31,503 nt of DNA, from contig CAZJQD010000039.1 of assembly GCA_964548165.1 (NCBI GenBank), positions 1-31,503 of the forward strand, given 5' to 3'. A model generated the notes under the pieces. It made no database searches, was not told the origin of the DNA, and was given only the letters and a program-made list of their open reading frames with translations. A program made the translations under genes and the position numbers. Positions within the stretch are counted from its first letter, which is position 1. The number at the start of each line of letters is the position of its first letter. Below are positions 23,670 to 31,503 of the stretch, piece by piece. Origin of the DNA: CAZJQD01 sp964548165 [NCBI: uncultured bacterium] (GTDB lineage: Bacteria; UBA8481).

Positions 23670-25436
23670 TCAGCGAGTCCTGAGCGTCTCCGGCGTATGC
23701 AGGAGAGCGGCCATCGCCGTCGAACCGATGGGGCTCGGCTCCAGGCCCTCGATCCGATCGCGCGTGGCATAGAGAGCGGCCGGAGCGACCGTGTAGATCA
23801 TCGGCAGGTGGGTGGAAACCACCGTCTGCATCCGGCTGTAGATCCGCCGACGTTCCACCGGGTCCATCGTCACCGATCCGCGAGCCATCAACTGCTCGAT
23901 CTCGCGTTCCCAGGGCTGAACTCCCCGCCGCCACGCGGCCAGCCGCCGGGCATAGTCGGCCTTCACGGACGCCGCGGCGTCGGGAGCCGGTTCGTGCGGC
24001 TTCTGGTTGAACATGTGGAGGTCTCCCTCGACGCGCCAGATGTTCGAACCATTATGCGGATCCAGGGATTCGGTCAGCCCCATGATGCAGGCTTCCCACT
24101 GCAGGTCGTTGTCGAGGTGATCCACGAGCGCGTTGAAATCCACCGGGTTGACGTGAACCTCCATTCCCAGCTTCTTGAGGGACTCGGCGATGACCGTGGC
24201 CATGCGCACCCGCTCGTTGTTGTTGGCATTGGTGGTCAACTCGAAGGCAACCTTGGCCCCCTGGGGATCCCGCAACAGGCCGTCCGCGCCACTGCGGGAA
24301 TAGCCGGCCGCGGCCAGGATCTCCTCGGCCTTCTCGAGGTTGAAACCATAGTGCGTCACCGCCGCGGAATCGTGGAAGACCCGGTTGGCCTCCGAGACGC
24401 AGGACTGCTGGGCGAACGCCAGGCCGTTATAGACGCTCTGGACGATCGTCTGGCGGTCTACGGCCCACGCCACGGCCTCGCGGAACGCTCGGTCGCGGAA
24501 CCAGCGCTGCTTCTCCGGCGCCAGCGGCGAGGCGAGGTTCTGGTTGAAGAAGAGAAAAGTCGTGGAGAAGCGGGGTCCCATGTTCCAGAGCTTGAAGCCA
24601 GAGGGATTCTGGGCAAAGACGGGCCAGTCATGGCCGCGCAGGAAGACGTAATCGGATTTTCCCGCGCGAAACCACTCCACCTCGGCGTCCATGTCGGTAA
24701 CCGAGTTGACGACGATGCGCTGGAGGCGGGGAAGCGTACCGCCCTCCGTGTCCTTCTGCCAGTAGTTCGGGTTCGCCCCCAGGACCACGCGGACGCCGGG
24801 CTCGAAGCTGGAGAGGCGGAAGGGGCCGGAGCCCAGGACGTTCTCCACGGGGGTATTGATGCCGAGCGCCTGGTTGAAGTCCGCGACATCGGCGAGCTTG
24901 TGCCGGGGCATGATGGGCGCCCCCAGGACGCGCAGAAGCGGGGCAAAGGGCTTGTGCGTGTGAACCGTGATCGTCCAGGTATCGACCAGGGCGACCTCGA
25001 ACGGACGCCCCTCCACCTGCCAGAGATCGCGCAGTCCGCACTGGACCGCGGGATTCAAGACCAGGCCATTGAACGTGAAGTCCACGTCAAAGGCGGTCAA
25101 GGGCGCCCCATCCGCCCAGGTGACGTCCTTGCGGAGGCGAAACGTCCAGGTCGTGCCGTCCGGGGAGACCGACCAGGTGTCGGCGATGTAGGGCTCGACC
25201 TCGTAAGTGCGCGGATTCGTCTTCAAGAGCCCTTCGTAGACCAAGCCCAGCACATCGGTGGTCGAAACTTCGCGCGCGGTCAGGACGTTGAAGGACTTGG
25301 GATCCGAGATCGCGGAGGCCAAGAGCGTTCCTGCCTCGCCAGAATCACCACCGCGCCCACACGACGCGGCAAGAACGGCAAAAGCGACAAATGCGGCGGA
25401 AACCAGCGCGTTTCGGGAGAATGTTCGGGGGGTCAT
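23670..25436 (-). CDS. Lipoprotein solute-binding protein of a peptide-type ABC importer (SBP_bac_5)
   Basis: A 588-residue extracytoplasmic binding protein of the DppA/OppA cluster-C family. It starts with a short basic segment (MTPRTFSRN), a hydrophobic stretch and a lipobox-like LAASC with Cys26 as the lipidated residue. Family marks include TNPRTYEVEPYIADTW, TFRLRKDVTWADGAPLTAFDV and FREAVAWAVDRQTIVQSVYNG (shown in parts here). An open frame extends 36 codons upstream, but only the ATG at 25436 gives a proper signal peptide. No Shine-Dalgarno sequence precedes it. The ATP-binding subunits (DppD, DppF) are not in the operon. Confidence 0.93.
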   Translation of the reverse strand: MTPRTFSRNALVSAAFVAFAVLAASCGRGGDSGEAGTLLASAISDPKSFNVLTAREVSTTDVLGLVYEGLLKTNPRTYEVEPYIADTWSVSPDGTTWTFRLRKDVTWADGAPLTAFDVDFTFNGLVLNPAVQCGLRDLWQVEGRPFEVALVDTWTITVHTHKPFAPLLRVLGAPIMPRHKLADVADFNQALGINTPVENVLGSGPFRLSSFEPGVRVVLGANPNYWQKDTEGGTLPRLQRIVVNSVTDMDAEVEWFRAGKSDYVFLRGHDWPVFAQNPSGFKLWNMGPRFSTTFLFFNQNLASPLAPEKQRWFRDRAFREAVAWAVDRQTIVQSVYNGLAFAQQSCVSEANRVFHDSAAVTHYGFNLEKAEEILAAAGYSRSGADGLLRDPQGAKVAFELTTNANNNERVRMATVIAESLKKLGMEVHVNPVDFNALVDHLDNDLQWEACIMGLTESLDPHNGSNIWRVEGDLHMFNQKPHEPAPDAAASVKADYARRLAAWRRGVQPWEREIEQLMARGSVTMDPVERRRIYSRMQTVVSTHLPMIYTVAPAALYATRDRIEGLEPSPIGSTAMAALLHTPETLRTR

Positions 25437-25448
25437 GGGCGTGGGGTC

Positions 25449-25476
25449 ATTATCGCGCCCCGGGAGAGTCGAGCAA
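25449..25476 (-). promoter_or_regulatory. Candidate promoter of the ABC-neuB operon
   Basis: Minus strand: TTGCTC (25476-25471), 16 bases, GATAAT (25454-25449, five of six matches). The -10 ends 12 bases before the ATG, implying a leader of only a few bases and fitting the missing ribosome binding site. Confidence 0.5.
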
Positions 25477-25523
25477 GGGAAGAAAGTCATCGCCAAACCT
25501 CGGCTCGCGAGGCATGAAGGGAT

Positions 25524-26053
25524 TGTGGATAAGATCAGGGTCACTCTCTTGCATCGACTCCTGGAGGCAATTGTAAGCGGTTCAAAGGCTGTTAATTTTT
25601 TTCAACAATTGTTGGAAGACTTTCCACGCGCCGCGAAATTCCGCTCCGGAAAAATCCCTTGATGAGCCCCCCCCCGGAACTATACTCGCCACAGTTCGAA
25701 GACGGACCGCGCAGCGACCTCGGAAACGTGGGGTTCTGTCCGCGGGACTCGATGGGACAGTCATGTGGAAAGACCTGTGGAGACCGGCGGCAAGCGCCCG
25801 GCATCCAGCGGTTTTCCACGGGACGGCTCACCGGGAGTACCGTTGCATGGAATCAGGCGGGGGGCCTGCTTTTTCTCCCGCTCTACGCGGCAACCAACGT
25901 TGCAACTGACGCAATAGCAGGTGCCGGCGCACTGTTCCTTCGTGACAGACGCCGTCGTTGCCTGACCGGACCATATCGAGTAGAACTATGGTCCGAAGCT
26001 CGACGCCCTCCTCCGCAGCACGCTTCCTCACATACTGAATAAGCTGTGGAGTA
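25524..26053. other. Upstream origin region (oriC part 1) with DnaA boxes
   Basis: This is most of the 624-base gene-free stretch between the ABC operon and dnaA; no protein gene is supported in it. TGTGGATAA at 25524-25532 is the exact complement of the consensus DnaA box TTATCCACA. Looser two-mismatch boxes occur at 25764-25772, 25776-25784, 25812-25820 and 26045-26053. An AT-rich patch at 25569-25614 ends in the perfect palindrome CAACAATTGTTG (25603-25614). Location beside dnaA-dnaN-recF-gyrB and the strand switch of the genes support an origin. The dnaA promoter also lies here. Confidence 0.75.
25659..25686 (+). promoter_or_regulatory. Candidate dnaA promoter (distal)
   Basis: TTGATG (25659-25664), 16 bases, TATACT (25681-25686, five of six matches). 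Transcripts would have a leader of about 370 bases crossing several DnaA boxes, compatible with DnaA autoregulation. A weaker pair, TTGCCT (25958-25963) and TAGAAC (25981-25986) with 17-base spacing, could act as a proximal promoter. Confidence 0.5.
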
Positions 26054-26060
26054 CTCATAC

Positions 26061-27407
26061 ATGAGCCTGACGACAACCTGGGACCAGATACAGGAAGAGA
26101 TCCGTGGGAAATTCGACGCGGAGTCCTTCAGGCACTGGTTCGGCCCGATCGACATGGAAGAGCGCAAGGACCAGATCATCCTCTGGGTGCCGACGCTCTT
26201 TCACAAGGACTGGCTGGATAACCATTTTCGCGACGATATAGCCGGCCAGGCATCCCAACTGACGGGCCGGTCCATCGCCGTCAAGGTGAGCCTGCGCACG
26301 GAAGCGGGAAAAGCCGCCGCCGGTCGCGAGGCCGCCCGCGGCCTCAATCGCACGGCCAAGCGGTCGCCCTCCTCGCCGTCGCCGGCCGCCGACTTCCTCA
26401 ATGCGCTCTACACGTTCGAGTCCTTCGTCGTCGGCCCCACCAACCAGTACGCGCACGCCACCTGTCTCGCGGTGGCGGAAGCTCCGGCACGCACCTACAA
26501 CCCGCTCTTCATCTACGGCGACTCGGGTCTCGGCAAGACCCACCTCATGCACGCCATCGGTCACCGCGCCCTTCAGCTCCGTCCCGAGACCAAGATCATC
26601 TACTGCTCGGCGGAGAACTTCACGAACGAGTTCATCCACGCGATCAAGGACCAGCGCATGGATGCGTTCCAGAAGAAGTATCGCCGTTGCGACATCCTCC
26701 TCGTGGACGACGTCCACTTCCTCGCGAACAAGGACCGCTCGCAGGAGGAGTTCTTCCACACGTTCAACGAGCTCTACGAGTCGAGCCGCCAGCTGGTCAT
26801 CTCCTCGGACAAGCCTCCCAAGGAGATCCCGATGCTCGAGGATCGCCTCCGGTCGCGCCTGGGATGGGGCATCACGACGGATCTGCAGCCGCCCGACCCC
26901 GAGACGCGCCTGGCCATCCTGCGAAAGAAGGCCGAGGAGTCGGACATCGATATTCCCCAGGACTGCCTGGAGTTCATTGCCCAGCACTTCCGGTCCAATA
27001 TCCGCGACCTGGAAGGCGCCCTGCGGCGCGTTCACGCCATGGCCACGTTCTCGAACCGGAGAATCGACAAGAAGCAGACCGAGGAAGCCCTGCGCGATCT
27101 CATCCAGACGCGGCGCGCGACGCCGCTCTCGGTGGAACAGATCCAGAAGACGGTGGCCGACTACTTCAAGGTCACGCCGCAGGAACTCAAGGGCAAGCGC
27201 CGCACGGTGGATGTCACCCTGCCCCGCCAGGTCGCCATGTTCATCTGCCGCGAGCTCACGTCACTGTCGCTGCCGGTCATCGGCACCGAGTTTGGCGGGC
27301 GCGATCACACGACGGTCCTGCACTCGTGCAAGAAGATCGGTCATCTCGTGGAACGTGACCGGCATATCCAGTCCATGATCAACGAGATCAAGTCGAGCCT
27401 GCGCTGA
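26061..27407 (+). CDS. dnaA: Chromosomal replication initiator DnaA
   Basis: Origin-binding AAA+ initiator, 448 residues. Domain I (about 1-80; WDQIQEEIRGKFDAESFRHW) is followed by a short Ser/Pro/Ala-rich linker (about 82-112), the AAA+ domain with Walker A GDSGLGKTH (153-161), Walker B LLVDDVHFL (213-221), box VII DRLRSRLGWG with the arginine finger, and domain IV with the DnaA-box binding signature GGRDHTTVLHSCKKI near the C-terminus. A GTG five codons upstream is in frame, but the ATG at 26061 is preferred: GGAG at 26048-26051 gives nine-base spacing and the protein then begins in the conserved region. A weak DnaA box overlaps this ribosome binding site, which could allow autoregulation. 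Confidence 0.97.
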   Translation: MSLTTTWDQIQEEIRGKFDAESFRHWFGPIDMEERKDQIILWVPTLFHKDWLDNHFRDDIAGQASQLTGRSIAVKVSLRTEAGKAAAGREAARGLNRTAKRSPSSPSPAADFLNALYTFESFVVGPTNQYAHATCLAVAEAPARTYNPLFIYGDSGLGKTHLMHAIGHRALQLRPETKIIYCSAENFTNEFIHAIKDQRMDAFQKKYRRCDILLVDDVHFLANKDRSQEEFFHTFNELYESSRQLVISSDKPPKEIPMLEDRLRSRLGWGITTDLQPPDPETRLAILRKKAEESDIDIPQDCLEFIAQHFRSNIRDLEGALRRVHAMATFSNRRIDKKQTEEALRDLIQTRRATPLSVEQIQKTVADYFKVTPQELKGKRRTVDVTLPRQVAMFICRELTSLSLPVIGTEFGGRDHTTVLHSCKKIGHLVERDRHIQSMINEIKSSLR

Positions 27408-27440
27408 AGTGCACAGCATGTCGATAGAAGCCGGCAAAGC

Positions 27441-27592
27441 CGTGGATAACGCGTGGAATGAAATGGCGTCTGGGGAGAAGAGGGAAAACTCTTCCCGCCA
27501 ATTCACAGGAATGCTCCACACCGCGTCCACGCTCGCGCATCACGCGTTAGCCCGTTTTTCCACGCTCTCCACAACTCCTACTATGACTACTA
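27441..27592 (+). other. Downstream origin region (oriC part 2): DnaA boxes and DnaA-trio-like track
   Basis: The dnaA-dnaN gap holds DnaA-like boxes at 27441-27449 (complement reads TTATCCACG, one mismatch), 27512-27520, 27556-27564 (TTTTCCACG) and 27565-27573 (CTCTCCACA), the last two abutting in the same orientation. They are followed directly by trinucleotide-phased CTC CTA CTA TGA CTA CTA (27575-27592). CTA on this strand is the complement of the 3'-GAT-5' DnaA-trio described at the B. subtilis unwinding site, which also lies between dnaA and dnaN. The rest of the 243-base gap shows no gene. Confidence 0.65.
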
Positions 27593-27650
27593 CGGTTAAT
27601 CCAACCCCTTGCGTGATCTACGGATCTCGCTCCGTCCCGGAGAACCTTTC

Positions 27651-28769
27651 ATGAAAGCCGTCGTTGCCCGCGAGGATCTCCTGCGGGGCATCTCGCGCGT
27701 TGCCGCCGCCGTCCCCGCTCGGTCGCCCCAGCCGCTCCTCGGGAACATCGTCCTGGAGTTCATTCCCGACCAGGGCGGATCGGTGCGCGCCCTGGCCACC
27801 GACCTCGAGATCGCCATCGTCGTGGAGACGCCCGCGTCGATCAAGGAAGCGGGCGCGATGACCGTTCCCGGCAAGACGCTTCTCGAGAGCGTGCGCGAGC
27901 TTCCCGAGGGCGACATCGAGCTCATGAGCGGCGAGCGACACACGCTGACCTTGAAGTCCGGAAAGGCCCGCCTCACGCTCCGTGGAACTCCCCGCGAGGA
28001 TTACCCGAAGATTCCTCTCGCTGCCGTCGAGAACCCGTTCCAGGTCGCTTCTGGAGTACTCCGGGACGCGATCCGGCGGACCATCGTCGCCGCCTCCACC
28101 GACAACACCCGCACGTTTCTCACGGGCGGCAATCTCGTCATCGCCGGCAGCCAGACGCGGCTCGTCGCCACCGACGGGCACCGCCTCGCCATCTGCGATT
28201 TTCCCCTCGCTGAGGGTCCCCGCGGTGGCAAGGCGCTCAACGTCAACGTGCTCGTCCCCGCCCGCATTCTGGGGCTGGTCGCCGCCGATCTGCCCGACGA
28301 TGCGCGCGTGCAGATCGCCGTGACGGACACGCATATCGTCTTCGTGACTCCCGGAGGCACGTTCCATTCCCGCCTCATCGCCGAGAAGTTTCCCGACTAC
28401 GAGAAGATCATTCCCAAGGCGAGCGAGCGGCAGGTCGAGGTTGAGGCTTCCGCGTTCGCCTCGGCACTGCGGCGCGCCAACCCGTTCGTGAATCCCCGGA
28501 CGCAAGGCGTCAACCTCGCCATCCGCGCCGACCGCATCGTGATCAGCGCCGAATCGCCCGAGGTCGGCGAGGCCCAGGACGAGGTTCCCGCGGAGTGCCA
28601 GGGCGGGAACATCGAGATCAACTTCCGCGCTCCATACCTCAGCGACGCCTGCAAGGTCCTGGGCGGTTCGAAGCTGCACATCGAGCTCGGCGCCAAGATC
28701 GCGCCTGCGGTCTTCACCGTGGCTGGCGACAAGAGCTACAAGTACATCCTGATGCCGCTACGCGGCTGA
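27651..28769 (+). CDS. dnaN: DNA polymerase III beta subunit (sliding clamp)
   Basis: Ring-shaped processivity clamp that tethers the replicative polymerase; 372 residues, the usual size for three clamp domains. Recognisable features are the start MKAVVAREDLLRGISRVA, ATDLEIAIVVETP, RLTLRGTPREDYPKIP, VATDGHRLAICDFPL near the junction of domains 2 and 3, FPDYEKIIPK and the C-terminal YKYILMPLRG, whose M-P-x-R residues form the peptide-binding cleft. Fourteen codons of open frame precede the chosen ATG, but GGAGA at 27639-27643 with seven-base spacing and the conserved N-terminus fix the start at 27651. It lies 22 bases before recF. Confidence 0.97.
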   Translation: MKAVVAREDLLRGISRVAAAVPARSPQPLLGNIVLEFIPDQGGSVRALATDLEIAIVVETPASIKEAGAMTVPGKTLLESVRELPEGDIELMSGERHTLTLKSGKARLTLRGTPREDYPKIPLAAVENPFQVASGVLRDAIRRTIVAASTDNTRTFLTGGNLVIAGSQTRLVATDGHRLAICDFPLAEGPRGGKALNVNVLVPARILGLVAADLPDDARVQIAVTDTHIVFVTPGGTFHSRLIAEKFPDYEKIIPKASERQVEVEASAFASALRRANPFVNPRTQGVNLAIRADRIVISAESPEVGEAQDEVPAECQGGNIEINFRAPYLSDACKVLGGSKLHIELGAKIAPAVFTVAGDKSYKYILMPLRG

Positions 28770-28791
28770 CGCCGTCCCGCCGGGTTCAAGC

Positions 28792-31503
<2,712 letters not shown>

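Noticed and set aside
22473-25517. Plus-strand open frame of about 1000 codons opposite the ABC permease and binding-protein genes
   Set aside because: The minus-strand genes have full family motifs, a lipobox and proper junctions; the plus frame reads as charged low-complexity sequence typical of antisense GC-rich frames.

Overview
This is a GC-rich bacterial chromosome segment centred on the replication origin. The order dnaA-dnaN-recF-gyrB at the right end is the classical origin-proximal cluster. DnaA boxes lie both upstream of dnaA and between dnaA and dnaN. Most genes left of dnaA (about 10.7-25.4 kb) run on the minus strand and everything right of it runs on the plus strand, so transcription points away from the origin. 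A family-9 (heptosyltransferase-like) glycosyltransferase, a NeuB-type nonulosonate synthase, an Mla-type ABC ATPase and a lipoprotein binding protein suggest a diderm (Gram-negative) cell. No gene names the phylum. Base composition and the unusual ruvA-pepA-ruvB order fit a deep-branching or uncultivated high-GC lineage, but that is inference.

Layout. 1-543: 3' end of typA/bipA. 604-6924: a plus-strand block with a three-subunit molybdenum hydroxylase (Mo, 2Fe-2S and FAD subunits), a TPR protein, a MocA-like nucleotidyltransferase and a DHDPS-family aldolase. 6925-7115: an AT-rich island with a good promoter. 7116-9351: ilvB-ilvN. 9413-10729: chrA. 10763-12979 (minus): a large two-part GT9 protein. 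12991-13995 (minus): ilvC, with its own promoter and a strong intrinsic terminator. 14139-19529 (minus): a tightly overlapping operon HAD phosphatase - SDR - ruvA - pepA - ruvB - MlaF-like ATPase. 19551-20108 (minus): three tRNA genes, Ser(GGA), Ala(CGC) and Ser(CGA). 20252-20572: a PadR regulator. 20609-25436 (minus): lipoprotein solute-binding protein, two Dpp-type permeases and a NeuB-type synthase. 25437-26060: upstream origin region. 26061-31503: dnaA, second DnaA-box cluster, dnaN, recF, and gyrB running off the window.

How the genes work together. ilvB, ilvN and ilvC supply the first two steps of branched-chain amino acid synthesis but sit in two separate, oppositely oriented units. 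ruvA and ruvB give the Holliday-junction branch migrase; ruvC is absent here. The molybdenum hydroxylase is followed by a MocA-like enzyme that could mature its cofactor.

The points most worth a second look are: a B. subtilis-like bipartite origin with a DnaA-trio-like track next to dnaN; a NeuB-type synthase translationally coupled to a peptide-type ABC importer that lacks ATPases; pepA embedded between ruvA and ruvB; a RuvA with a degenerate first HhH hairpin; and the ilvC terminator lying inside the nominal 5' end of the next gene. I saw no CRISPR array, insertion sequence, prophage or recognisable defence system.
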